From Archaeoglobus sp. (GTDB lineage Archaea; Halobacteriota; Archaeoglobi; Archaeoglobales; Archaeoglobaceae): DNA of 18,143 nt. Below the pieces are notes generated by a model. The model saw only the letters and a program-made list of their open reading frames with translations. It was not told where the DNA came from and made no database searches. A program made the position numbers and the translations under genes. The stretch spans positions 1 to 18,143 of the forward strand of contig QNXS01000016.1 of assembly GCA_003978865.1 (NCBI GenBank), given 5' to 3'. Positions 1 through 6,770 of this stretch are shown piece after piece (within the stretch, counting starts at the first letter, position 1; each line of letters starts with the position of its first letter).

Positions 1-54
1 CTTGATTTGCAGGCTTACGACGACTATCTCTACAATAAACTTAAAGACACATAA
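1..54 (+). CDS. C-terminal end of an unidentified protein (partial)
   Basis: The first 54 bases read as 17 sense codons and a TAA stop in frame 1, giving a C-terminus that begins LDLQAYDD and ends NKLKDT. The rest of the gene lies outside the window. The tail is charged and hydrophilic and I do not recognise a family. In several archaea the MEMO/mevalonate kinase cluster follows rpsB, but this tail does not let me assign it to ribosomal protein S2. It converges with the membrane-protein gene on the other strand, whose stop is 13 bases away. Confidence 0.45.
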   Translation, partial: LDLQAYDDYLYNKLKDT

Positions 55-67
55 CAATTTTTTATAA

Positions 68-568
68 TTAATTGCATTTAAAATTTATTGTATATAAAAT
101 GATTAAACTTATAAGTGTAGATTCCATAACTGCCTGAACGAATATACCAAAAATACCAAAAGCGGTATAAAATACCCCCGTGTAGCCTACGCTTGCCATA
201 ACTGGATATACTATTTTATAGCTCAAAATTGCACCCCACCCGATCTCAAGCACCGCTGAAACAACCAAAGCGGATATCGTAACAACTTCACATTTAACTT
301 TTGCTCTTTCTTTCATTCCTTTCATTACTTCGGGAAAGATAACATTAGAAGTCAACAAAAATCCCGCAAGAACTGCAAAGCTTAAAATTGCAATCAAAAC
401 TATAAAAGAAATACTAAAAATTTTATATATATAGATCAGTGAAGACAAAATGCAAAAGCAAATTCCAATAAAAAATACATACTTAAAATTCAGTTTGAAC
501 TTACTGCCAGTTCTGCATAACAACCAAGAAAGCAAAACCACACCCACCATTAGAGTTATGCTGTCCAT
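68..568 (-). CDS. Small multi-pass membrane protein of unknown function
   Basis: This 166-residue protein is almost entirely hydrophobic. Candidate membrane segments lie near residues 3-18, 30-48, 52-78, 95-115 and 127-163, and the last may be two helices. The only long polar loop, around residues 80-94, is lysine-rich (VMKGMKERAKVK), which suggests by the positive-inside rule that it faces the cytoplasm. I recognise no family motif. The gene is divergent from the MEMO gene across about 98 bases and converges with the truncated gene at the window edge. Met7 is an alternative start, because no clear Shine-Dalgarno sequence decides between them. The continuous ORF with regular hydrophobic periodicity supports a real gene, but the function is unknown. 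Confidence 0.6.
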   Translation of the reverse strand: MDSITLMVGVVLLSWLLCRTGSKFKLNFKYVFFIGICFCILSSLIYIYKIFSISFIVLIAILSFAVLAGFLLTSNVIFPEVMKGMKERAKVKCEVVTISALVVSAVLEIGWGAILSYKIVYPVMASVGYTGVFYTAFGIFGIFVQAVMESTLISLIILYTINFKCN

Positions 569-666
569 AAGGCTGGTTTTTGATTTGCTGTTGATTTATA
601 TTATACGCTGTTTACATGCTGTTAACATACCGGCACAGTTATTTAGCTCTTGGTATATGCAGATAC
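569..666. promoter_or_regulatory. Divergent promoter region between the membrane-protein gene and the MEMO/mevalonate operon
   Basis: These 98 bases separate two divergent genes. An AT-rich TATA-like stretch, TTTATATTATA, lies at about 595-605. It would place transcription initiation near 625-630, leaving a roughly 40-nt leader before the MEMO start at 667. Just downstream sits a tandem imperfect repeat (609-630). The promoter is inferred from position and composition only. Confidence 0.35.
609..630. repeat. Tandem imperfect 11-bp direct repeat, possible operator
   Basis: TGTTTACATGC (609-619) is followed directly by TGTTAACATAC (620-630), matching at 9 of 11 positions. The spacing of one helical turn, immediately downstream of a TATA-like sequence, would suit a regulator binding site. 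Chance in AT-rich DNA is a real alternative. Confidence 0.3.
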
Positions 667-1449
667 ATGAGGCATCCAGTAGTGGCGGGGGCATTTTATC
701 CATCCCATCCAGATTCCCTGCTTGCAATGCTTGATGAGTTTGTGAGTAGAAACCCTCAAAATGTTGGGGCTGGTGTTGCTCCTCACGCTGGCTACATGTA
801 CTCTGGAAGGACTGCAGGAAAACTTTATTCCCTAATACCCGATGCAGAAACTTACGTTGTTATTGGACCCAATCACACAGGCTATGGATCGATGGTTGCT
901 GTTTCAACAGACACTTGGCTAACTCCCCTTGGAGAAGTCGAAACGGATGTTGAATTCATAGATGCAATGCCGGGAATAATAATTGACAGGGATGAAATAG
1001 CCCACAAGTATGAACATTCAATAGAGGTTCAGCTCCCGTTCCTACAGTACATCTGCAGTAACTTTATGATTGTTCCGGTATGTATGGGCTTACAGGATGA
1101 AGAAACTGCAAGAGAAGTTGCAGCGGAGATACTGACAGCTCAGGAGAAAACTGAAAGAAAAATAGTTGTGATAGCTTCAAGTGATATGCATCATTACTTG
1201 CCAGACGACGTTTGCAGGGAAAGAGATGCAAAGGTGATAGATTCAATAATTTCTATGGATGTATCAAGGTTCTACATGACTGTTAACAGTATGCAGGCAA
1301 GTGTTTGTGGAGTTGGACCCATAGCCGTGGCTATGCTTTACTCAAAATCAAAGAATGCTACAGCGGAACTTGTTGACTATTCAACGAGTGGAGATGTTGC
1401 TGACAAGAGTCAAGTTGTTGGCTATGCAGCAATAGCTTTTAGAGTTTAA
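667..1449 (+). CDS. amrB: MEMO-family protein (AmmeMemoRadiSam system protein B)
   Basis: This 260-residue protein matches the MEMO family in length and motifs. It begins MRHPVVAGAFYP, the usual family N-terminus. It keeps the residues equivalent to the human MEMO1 metal-site ligands: His40 in APHAGYMYSG, His70 in IGPNHTGYG, the histidines of SSDMHHYLP, and the cysteine of CGVGPIAVAM. The fold is related to class III extradiol dioxygenases. The archaeal role is not settled; one view links the family to a radical-SAM partner, but neither that partner nor AMMECR1 is in this window. An upstream in-frame start at 616 would add 17 residues that do not look like the family, so I chose 667. It is the first gene of the mevalonate operon, 6 nt before mevalonate kinase. 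Confidence 0.92.
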   Translation: MRHPVVAGAFYPSHPDSLLAMLDEFVSRNPQNVGAGVAPHAGYMYSGRTAGKLYSLIPDAETYVVIGPNHTGYGSMVAVSTDTWLTPLGEVETDVEFIDAMPGIIIDRDEIAHKYEHSIEVQLPFLQYICSNFMIVPVCMGLQDEETAREVAAEILTAQEKTERKIVVIASSDMHHYLPDDVCRERDAKVIDSIISMDVSRFYMTVNSMQASVCGVGPIAVAMLYSKSKNATAELVDYSTSGDVADKSQVVGYAAIAFRV

Positions 1450-1455
1450 GGTAGT

Positions 1456-2346
1456 ATGATGTGCTCTGCTCCGGGAAAAGTGATAATATCCGGAGAGCAT
1501 TCGGTCGTTTATGGAAAACATGCACTTGTTACGGCTATTAATCTCAGATGTTACTCACAGGTAAACAAAGCCGACAGAATTAAGATAATATCAGAACTCG
1601 GTGAAACTGGGTTGAACTTTGAAGTTCATCCATACGTGAGCTGGGCGATAAAACTGTTTGAAGAGAGAATTAAAAGAAAGATTACTCCTGAAGTCAGAAT
1701 AAAAAGTCAGATTCCAATTGCTTCCGGGCTTGGAAGTTCAGCAGCGGTAACAGTATCGACATTGGCAGCTCTTAGTTTGGAGTACGGAATGGATTTTGGA
1801 AGAGATGAAATATTTGAGATTGCAAGAGAAGTTGAGCTTAGAGTTCAGGGGAGAGCAAGCGGAGTCGATCCTTTCGTCTCAACATTTGGAGGTGCATGGC
1901 TAATGCCAGAAAGAGAAAAATTTAGCTTTAATGCCAGATTGCTCATTGTAGACAGCGGAGAAAGTAGCATAACATCAGAAATGGTTGCAAAAGTTGCTAT
2001 GCTAAAAGAAAGATATCCTGAGATAGTTGATGGAATACTGGATGTTATGGACAGAATAACAATTGAAATAAAGAAGGCTCTTGAAACCGGTAACGATACA
2101 GCTGTAGCTTCTCTGTTCAGTATAAATCAATGCATGCTGAAAGCAATAGGTGTGAGTACAAGAAAAATAGACAGAATAATCAGTATGCTTGAGAGATCAG
2201 GTATAGCTGCAAAGATAACCGGTGCTGGGGGTGGGGGAAGTATTCTTGGATTTGTCCCCAGAAGAATCAAAGAACCTGAGCTTGAACACAAATGGTTGGA
2301 GGTATCCCCCGAATATGAGGGGGTAAGGTGTGAGCATGGAGGTTGA
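1456..2346 (+). CDS. mvk: Mevalonate kinase
   Basis: This GHMP-family kinase phosphorylates mevalonate with ATP to give 5-phosphomevalonate in isoprenoid synthesis. At 296 residues it is normal for the archaeal enzyme. Motif 1 is PGKVIISGEHSVVYG near the N-terminus. Motif 2 is the phosphate-binding loop IASGLGSSAAV near residue 90. Motif 3 is KITGAGGGGSILGF near residue 255. The catalytic aspartate lies in RASGVDPFVSTFGG. The gene starts with two consecutive ATG codons; AGGT at 1449-1452 is 3 nt before the first and 6 nt before the second, so the true start may be 1459. It lies 6 nt after the MEMO gene, and its last bases carry the ribosome binding site of the next gene. Confidence 0.95.
   Translation: MMCSAPGKVIISGEHSVVYGKHALVTAINLRCYSQVNKADRIKIISELGETGLNFEVHPYVSWAIKLFEERIKRKITPEVRIKSQIPIASGLGSSAAVTVSTLAALSLEYGMDFGRDEIFEIAREVELRVQGRASGVDPFVSTFGGAWLMPEREKFSFNARLLIVDSGESSITSEMVAKVAMLKERYPEIVDGILDVMDRITIEIKKALETGNDTAVASLFSINQCMLKAIGVSTRKIDRIISMLERSGIAAKITGAGGGGSILGFVPRRIKEPELEHKWLEVSPEYEGVRCEHGG
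2338..2342 (+). promoter_or_regulatory. Ribosome binding site that sets the IPK start at GTG 2352
   Basis: GGAGG lies inside the last codons of mevalonate kinase. It abuts the TTG at 2343 with no spacing, but sits 9 nt before the GTG at 2352. The GTG is therefore the better start for isopentenyl phosphate kinase. Confidence 0.7.
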
Positions 2347-2351
2347 TTGTT

Positions 2352-3104
2352 GTGAGAATCGTACTTAAACTTGGAGGAGCGCTAATAACTGATAAGAGAA
2401 AAGGTGTGTTTGATTTTGCAAAGTACGACGTCATCAACAGAATTGCCAAGGAAATATCCGAAGCTAAGCAAGCAGAAGATTTTGAATTGCTCTTGGTTCA
2501 TGGGGCGGGATCTTTTGGTCACCCCTACGTAGAAAAATATGATCTGTTAAACAATCCAACTCCTGTGGGAGTTGCAGAAACGCATCTTGCATGTGAAAGA
2601 TTGTGTGAAATCGTATGTAAAGCTTTAATTGATAACGGAGTTCCCGCAGCCCCGATTCATCCATTCACAACTTTTAAAGTTTGTAATGGCAAAATAGTAT
2701 TTGATTGCAGTGTCTTTAGAACGTTGCTTAAAGATTTTGTTCCAGTAACTCATGGCGATGTTGTACTGATAGATGACAGATGGGGAGTTTTATCAGGTGA
2801 CGATATAGCAATTGAGCTTGCTGAGAAGTTTGGAGCTGAAAGACTTGGATTTGCATCAAACACCGTAGTTATAAAAAGTGGAAGAGCATTAAAAAAGATA
2901 TCAATTTCCTCAGTCAGAGAAGACTTGACAAGTTTTACTGTTGGACAGGACGTTTCAGATGTTACGGGAGGAATGGCATCAAAGTTACTTAAAGTAGGGA
3001 AAATAGCTGGAAAAGTGGAAGTGTTTATATTTAGCGGGTTGAAAACGGGAGAAGTGTTAACTTTCCTGAACGGAAAGGATGTTGGAACTAAAGTATTACC
3101 TTAA
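2352..3104 (+). CDS. ipk: Isopentenyl phosphate kinase
   Basis: This amino-acid-kinase-fold enzyme phosphorylates isopentenyl phosphate to isopentenyl diphosphate, the last step of the archaeal variants of the mevalonate pathway. The glycine-rich nucleotide loop VLKLGGALIT is at the N-terminus. The signature VHGAGSFGHPYVEKY near residues 52-66 contains the histidine that distinguishes IPK from other family members. The later segments VTHGDVVLIDD, LSGDDIA and DVTGGMASK are also typical. The length of 250 residues is normal. A longer ORF opens at TTG 2343, but the GGAGG spacing favours GTG 2352. The upstream gene ends at 2346, so translation is probably coupled. Pairing with mevalonate kinase supports the assignment. 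The phosphomevalonate-to-isopentenyl-phosphate steps are not encoded here. Confidence 0.94.
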   Translation: MRIVLKLGGALITDKRKGVFDFAKYDVINRIAKEISEAKQAEDFELLLVHGAGSFGHPYVEKYDLLNNPTPVGVAETHLACERLCEIVCKALIDNGVPAAPIHPFTTFKVCNGKIVFDCSVFRTLLKDFVPVTHGDVVLIDDRWGVLSGDDIAIELAEKFGAERLGFASNTVVIKSGRALKKISISSVREDLTSFTVGQDVSDVTGGMASKLLKVGKIAGKVEVFIFSGLKTGEVLTFLNGKDVGTKVLP

Positions 3105-3123
3105 ATAGGCATTAATCAAAAAC

Positions 3124-3128
3124 GGTGG
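3124..3128 (+). promoter_or_regulatory. Ribosome binding site that sets the IPP isomerase start at ATG 3134
   Basis: GGTGG overlaps the possible GTG start at 3125 and lies 5 nt before ATG 3134. The usual family start region (a short leader before RKLEHI) agrees with the ATG. Confidence 0.6.
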
Positions 3129-3133
3129 AATTG

Positions 3134-4189
3134 ATGACGACACCGGATAGAAAACTTGAACATATTAAAATATGCCTTGAGGAGAAAGTGGAGTCAGAGT
3201 ACTCTGGATTTGAAGATGTCATGCTTATACACAATGCTTTACCCGAACTGAACTTGGATGAAATCGATACAAATACAAGATTTCTTGGAAAAGAACTTTC
3301 AGCACCGTTCATGATAGCTTCGATGACGGGGGGGCATAGAGACACAAAGTCCATTAACAAAAATATAGCAATTGCTGTTGAGGAACTTAAGCTTGGAATG
3401 GGAGTTGGAAGTCAGAGAGCGGCAATAGAGAAACCTGAACTTGCTGATAGCTTTACTGTTGTTAGAGAGTACGCTCCAAATGCGCTTATCTATGCCAACA
3501 TAGGTGTGGCACAACTTCTCGAAGATATTGAAATTGCTGATAGGGCTGTTGAAATGATAGATGCCGATGCTCTTGCTATACACCTTAACTTTCTGCAGGA
3601 AGCTATTCAGCCGGAAGGGGATACAAACGCGAAGGGATGTTTAAAAGTAATAGAGGAAGTCTGTTCATCTGTTAAGGTTCCAGTAATAATTAAAGAGACG
3701 GGAGCCGGTATTTCAGGTGACGTGGCAAGAGTAGTAAAGAAAGCTGGAGCTTCAGCTATTGATGTTGGTGGTAGAGGTGGCACGAGCTGGAGTGGTGTTG
3801 AAGTTTACCGTGCTGATGGAATTTGGAAAGATATAGGTAGAGATTTCTGGAATTGGGGTATTCCTACTGCCTTCTGCATAGTGGAATGTTGTGAGATACT
3901 GCCTACTATTGCTACCGGAGGTATAAGGAGTGGCATTGATGTTGCAAAGGCAATAGCTCTCGGTGCAAGAGTGGCAAGCTCAGCTCTGCCCTTTCTCAGA
4001 CCGGCAACAATTTCGGCTGAAGAAGTTGTGAAAAAGCTTGAGTATTTCCTGCAGGGATTGAAAGTAGCGATGTTTTTAACTTCATCTGAAAAAGTTGAAG
4101 ATCTTATGGGGAAAGTCTTTATCACCGGAAAACTAAAGGAGTGGTTGAAGTTCAGAGATCTTAGGCTGAGGGGGTTTACGCATGGCTGA
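3134..4189 (+). CDS. fni: Type 2 isopentenyl-diphosphate delta-isomerase
   Basis: This FMN- and NAD(P)H-dependent enzyme interconverts IPP and DMAPP. At 351 residues it has the usual family size. It opens with the RKLEHIKICLE segment. Other conserved segments are SMTGGH, MGVGSQRAAIE (FMN and phosphate contacts), HLNFLQEAIQPEGD with the conserved glutamine, KETGAGIS, VGGRGGTSW and ATGGIRSGIDVAKA in the TIM-barrel C-terminal half. It is unrelated to the metal-dependent type 1 isomerase. A GTG start at 3125 would add three residues, but the Shine-Dalgarno spacing favours the ATG. It follows IPK after 29 nt and overlaps the GGPP synthase start by 8 nt, so it belongs to the same operon. Confidence 0.95.
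   Translation: MTTPDRKLEHIKICLEEKVESEYSGFEDVMLIHNALPELNLDEIDTNTRFLGKELSAPFMIASMTGGHRDTKSINKNIAIAVEELKLGMGVGSQRAAIEKPELADSFTVVREYAPNALIYANIGVAQLLEDIEIADRAVEMIDADALAIHLNFLQEAIQPEGDTNAKGCLKVIEEVCSSVKVPVIIKETGAGISGDVARVVKKAGASAIDVGGRGGTSWSGVEVYRADGIWKDIGRDFWNWGIPTAFCIVECCEILPTIATGGIRSGIDVAKAIALGARVASSALPFLRPATISAEEVVKKLEYFLQGLKVAMFLTSSEKVEDLMGKVFITGKLKEWLKFRDLRLRGFTHG
4168..4174 (+). promoter_or_regulatory. Ribosome binding site for GGPP synthase inside the fni gene
   Basis: GAGGGGG lies 7 nt before the ATG at 4182, within the last codons of the isomerase gene. It supports that start despite the 8-nt overlap. Confidence 0.6.
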
Positions 4190-5183
4190 CAAAGATAAGC
4201 AAGCAAATAATCAACTGGAGAAAGTAAAGAGGGAGATACTAAGGAAAGGAGAAATTGTAAATAGGGCTATTGATGAGATGTTTCCAGTAAAAGAGCCTAA
4301 AGGACTCTACATGGCTGCAAGGCATCTGATAGATGCTGGAGGCAAGAGATTGAGACCGGTGATGTGCTTGCTTGCAGCAGAAGCAATAGGGATGAACGCT
4401 GATGAAGCTCTGAAAGCTGCTGTTGCTGTGGAAATCATTCACAATTTTACATTGATACATGATGACATAATGGACAGAGATGAAATGAGAAGAGGTGTAA
4501 AAACAGTTCACACTCTTTACGGTGAATCAACAGCAATACTTGCCGGAGACACGCTTTTTGCAAAGGCGTTTAGCATACTTGCAGATGACCACCATTCTGC
4601 AGGCAACGTTGTAAAAGCTTGTAGAATGCTTGCAGATGTTTGTGTTGAGATATGTGAAGGACAGTACATAGACCTGAGTTTTGAAAGTAGAGATATCAGG
4701 GATGTAAGCATAGATGAATACCTTGAGATGGTCAGAAAGAAGACGGCTGTTTTGATTGCATGTTCATGCTCAATTCCAGCAGTTTTAGCCGGGAAAGATG
4801 AGTATGCAAAAGCTCTGTGGAAATTTGGTGAGATGTGTGGTATTGGCTTCCAGATTCACGACGACGTTCTTGATCTTGTTGGCGGAGAGAAAATTGGAAA
4901 GGATTGGGGAAGTGACTTGATTGAAGGAAAGAAAACACTTATAATAATAAAAGCTGCTGAAACGGGTGTGGATATTCCGGTTTTTGGCAGAGGTAATGCA
5001 AGCAGAGAAGAAATCGAAAAAGCGGTAAGAGTGCTTGAAGAATGTGGAGCAATAGATTATGCTAAAAGAGAAGCAAGGAACTTCGTTAGTATAGGTAAAA
5101 AGGAGTTGAGAAAGCTTCCCGAGACTAAAGCGAGAGCTACACTTGAAACAATTGCAGATTACTTAGTTTCAAGAGAGTATTAG
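4182..5183 (+). CDS. idsA: Geranylgeranyl diphosphate synthase (short-chain trans-prenyltransferase)
   Basis: This enzyme condenses IPP onto allylic diphosphates to make the C20 precursor of archaeal ether lipids. The 333-residue all-helical prenyltransferase contains GGKRLRPVM for IPP binding, the first aspartate-rich motif LIHDDIMDRDEMRRG and the second, IHDDVLDLVGG. The residue five positions before the first motif is phenylalanine (HNFTLIHDD). An aromatic residue there is known in archaeal enzymes to stop elongation at about C20, so GGPP is the likely main product; some FPP output cannot be excluded. In many euryarchaea an RNase J-like gene separates the isomerase from this gene, but here they overlap directly. 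It is the last gene of the operon. Confidence 0.94.
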   Translation: MADKDKQANNQLEKVKREILRKGEIVNRAIDEMFPVKEPKGLYMAARHLIDAGGKRLRPVMCLLAAEAIGMNADEALKAAVAVEIIHNFTLIHDDIMDRDEMRRGVKTVHTLYGESTAILAGDTLFAKAFSILADDHHSAGNVVKACRMLADVCVEICEGQYIDLSFESRDIRDVSIDEYLEMVRKKTAVLIACSCSIPAVLAGKDEYAKALWKFGEMCGIGFQIHDDVLDLVGGEKIGKDWGSDLIEGKKTLIIIKAAETGVDIPVFGRGNASREEIEKAVRVLEECGAIDYAKREARNFVSIGKKELRKLPETKARATLETIADYLVSREY

Positions 5184-5276
5184 TATTGCCTATATAAAAT
5201 TTTTAAATGAAAAAATAAAATTTGTTAAGTCTATACGGCGGAAAATTAATTATTCTCGAAGATTCCGGTATGTTGC
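5184..5276 (+). promoter_or_regulatory. Intergenic region with probable operon end and hisG promoter
   Basis: These 93 bases are very AT-rich at first. CCTATATAAAATTTTTAAAT at about 5190-5209 contains TATA-like sequence and a T-run. The T-run could end the lipid operon, and the TATA-like sequence could start a hisG transcript with a leader of several tens of bases. No strong Shine-Dalgarno sequence precedes the hisG ATG. The assignment is positional only. Confidence 0.3.
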
Positions 5277-6182
5277 ATGATAAAGGTTTACTTTCCTGAT
5301 GGTCATCTCGAGAGACCAGTCTGGGATTCCTTAGTTGAGGCAGGTTACAAATTGCACAAAAGTAAAAGGGGATACATGATTAGCGTTGATCATCCGAAAA
5401 TAGTGTTCAAACAAGTTAGACCGCAGATAATGCCGTTCTATGTTATGATGGGAAGGGGAGACGCAGGTTTTACGGGAGAGGATATACTTGAAAATTCAAA
5501 ACTAAGGTACAGCCTGAATAACATTGAAATTGTTGAAAGATTGCCCCTTAGGCCAACAAAACTTGTAATAGCTATTAGTGAAGAGGTCTATCCTGATGTT
5601 AAGAGTATTGACGACTTCAAGCAGGCAGTTGGAAACAGACAAGTTATGTTTGCCTCCGAGTTTCCAGAACTTGCCAGAGTGTATGCAGAGAAAGTTGGTT
5701 TGAATGCCATAGTTTTCGATCCAATTGGAAAGACTGAGGCAGCTCTACTACCTCCAGAACCGGAGGCTGACCTGATACTGGAAGTTACAGAATTTGGTAC
5801 TACGTTGAGAGAGAATGGATGCAGAATAATTGATGTTTTCAGAGACCCTGTTTACTCGGTATTCATTGCAAACAAGGAATCCTACAGCAATACCGAAAAA
5901 AGAAATTTGATGAACAATCTAATAACAGATGTTAGAGAAGTTCTTTCCTCAAAAAATCTTGTAAGTCTACTATTCAATGTGCCTGATGAAAATGATATAC
6001 CCATAATAAAAGATTTTCTTGTAAAAGAGGGATTCAACCCGACAATCTCCACGTTGGCTGGGGGAGGTGTAGCAATGCACATAATACTTGACAGATCCAA
6101 AGTTAAGTTCCTTAAGCCCAAACTCAGGGAGCTTGGAGCAAGAAGAATAGCAACATCCCCTGTTATAACTTTTGGAGATTAA
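5277..6182 (+). CDS. hisG: ATP phosphoribosyltransferase, long form (HisG-like, divergent)
   Basis: HisG catalyses the first step of histidine synthesis, joining ATP and PRPP. This 301-residue protein has the long-form layout: a two-lobed catalytic part (about 1-220) and a C-terminal ACT-like regulatory domain (about 225-300, including STLAGGGVAMHIILD and KLRELGARRI), which in the family binds histidine. Family-like segments are RGDAGFTGEDIL, ASEFPELARVYAEKVG, and EVTEFGTTLRENG, the PRPP-binding loop. The N-terminal KGRL-type motif reads PDGHLERP, lacking the usual lysine and arginine. It may be a normal lineage variant or a paralogue of changed function. No other his genes flank it. The assignment to the family is firm; the exact activity is less so. 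Confidence 0.82.
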   Translation: MIKVYFPDGHLERPVWDSLVEAGYKLHKSKRGYMISVDHPKIVFKQVRPQIMPFYVMMGRGDAGFTGEDILENSKLRYSLNNIEIVERLPLRPTKLVIAISEEVYPDVKSIDDFKQAVGNRQVMFASEFPELARVYAEKVGLNAIVFDPIGKTEAALLPPEPEADLILEVTEFGTTLRENGCRIIDVFRDPVYSVFIANKESYSNTEKRNLMNNLITDVREVLSSKNLVSLLFNVPDENDIPIIKDFLVKEGFNPTISTLAGGGVAMHIILDRSKVKFLKPKLRELGARRIATSPVITFGD

Positions 6183-6240
6183 TTATTTATATTAAATTGA
6201 TATTATATTAATTTTATTTTATTATTGCTATTTTATATGC
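6183..6240. terminator. AT-only convergent terminator region between hisG and the archease gene
   Basis: These 58 bases between convergent stops are almost purely A and T, with several T-runs on the forward strand and A-rich stretches that read as T-runs on the reverse. This matches archaeal oligo-T termination on both strands. I see no stable hairpin. Confidence 0.45.
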
Positions 6241-6657
6241 CTATATATCCACAACTACGAAAGCCTTTAAACCATCTTCTTTTTCAACCTTAAAGTTATG
6301 CAGAGTTATTGCCTTGGGCTCGACCTTTACAGCTTCATCGCTTAACTTTCCCCCTACAAGCTTACCCTCAACCACAAGTACACCATTTCTTTTCACTTTT
6401 ACTTCAGCATCAATAGCAGCAAAGTGTTCCGCATCGAACAAATATAAAAGCTCGTTCATCCAATCGTAAAGTGCATATTCATATAAATCTTCTTCCTCCT
6501 CTATTTTAATGTTTCTTACCTCATCCCCCAAAATTCTTTCTGGAAATATAAAGGCATCTCTAAAAGCCAGAGTTGCATTCTTCAATAAACTCTCCAAGTT
6601 TTCTCCATAGATTTCTATAGCTATATCTGCCGTGTGTTCTACAAACCGGTATCTCAT
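6241..6657 (-). CDS. Archease, activator of the tRNA-splicing ligase RtcB
   Basis: Archease helps RtcB bind GTP and turn over in tRNA splicing and RNA repair. At 138 residues this is full length. The N-terminus MRYRFVEHTADIAI contains the conserved His8 and Asp11. The C-terminal signature KAITLHNFKVEKEDG and the final VVVDI carry the second acidic metal-site residue. The central EDLYEYALYDWMNELLYLFDAE is also typical. AGGA lies directly before the ATG. The gene stands alone on the reverse strand, convergent with hisG and divergent from mer; no RtcB gene is in the window. Confidence 0.94.
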   Translation of the reverse strand: MRYRFVEHTADIAIEIYGENLESLLKNATLAFRDAFIFPERILGDEVRNIKIEEEEDLYEYALYDWMNELLYLFDAEHFAAIDAEVKVKRNGVLVVEGKLVGGKLSDEAVKVEPKAITLHNFKVEKEDGLKAFVVVDI

Positions 6658-6700
6658 GTTCCTAAATTTGTGTATGGTTTTTTCTTTTTGTCTGTTTTGT

Positions 6701-6728
6701 GTAATATAACTATTGTAATATAACTATT
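6701..6728. repeat. Perfect 14-bp tandem repeat in the archease/mer promoter region
   Basis: GTAATATAACTATT occurs twice in direct succession, at 6701-6714 and 6715-6728, with no mismatch. Each copy contains a TATA-like AATATAA. The second copy ends 42 nt before the mer ATG, so its TATA-like part could drive mer with a leader of roughly 25 nt. The first copy is 43 nt upstream of the archease start. The repeat is certain; the regulatory role is inferred. Confidence 0.6.
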
Positions 6729-6758
6729 AAAAATGGAAAAAAACTTATGAAGCTTTGC

Positions 6759-6762
6759 GGAG
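6759..6762 (+). promoter_or_regulatory. Ribosome binding site that sets the mer start at ATG 6771
   Basis: GGAG lies 8 nt before ATG 6771 and only 2 nt before ATG 6765. It lies downstream of ATG 6747, arguing against that longest start. Confidence 0.6.
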
Positions 6763-6770
6763 CGATGGAC

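Noticed and set aside
616..666. Longer start for the MEMO gene at 616
   Set aside because: The extra 17 residues have no family likeness, and MRHPVVAGAFYP at 667 is the usual beginning.
3805..4206. Reverse ORF of 133 codons opposite the IPP isomerase gene
   Set aside because: It is antisense to highly conserved isomerase motifs and has no supporting start signal.
6747..6770. Longer start for mer at 6747
   Set aside because: The extra residues precede the conserved MKFGIEF start, and the GGAG ribosome binding site lies downstream of 6747 at the right distance from 6771.
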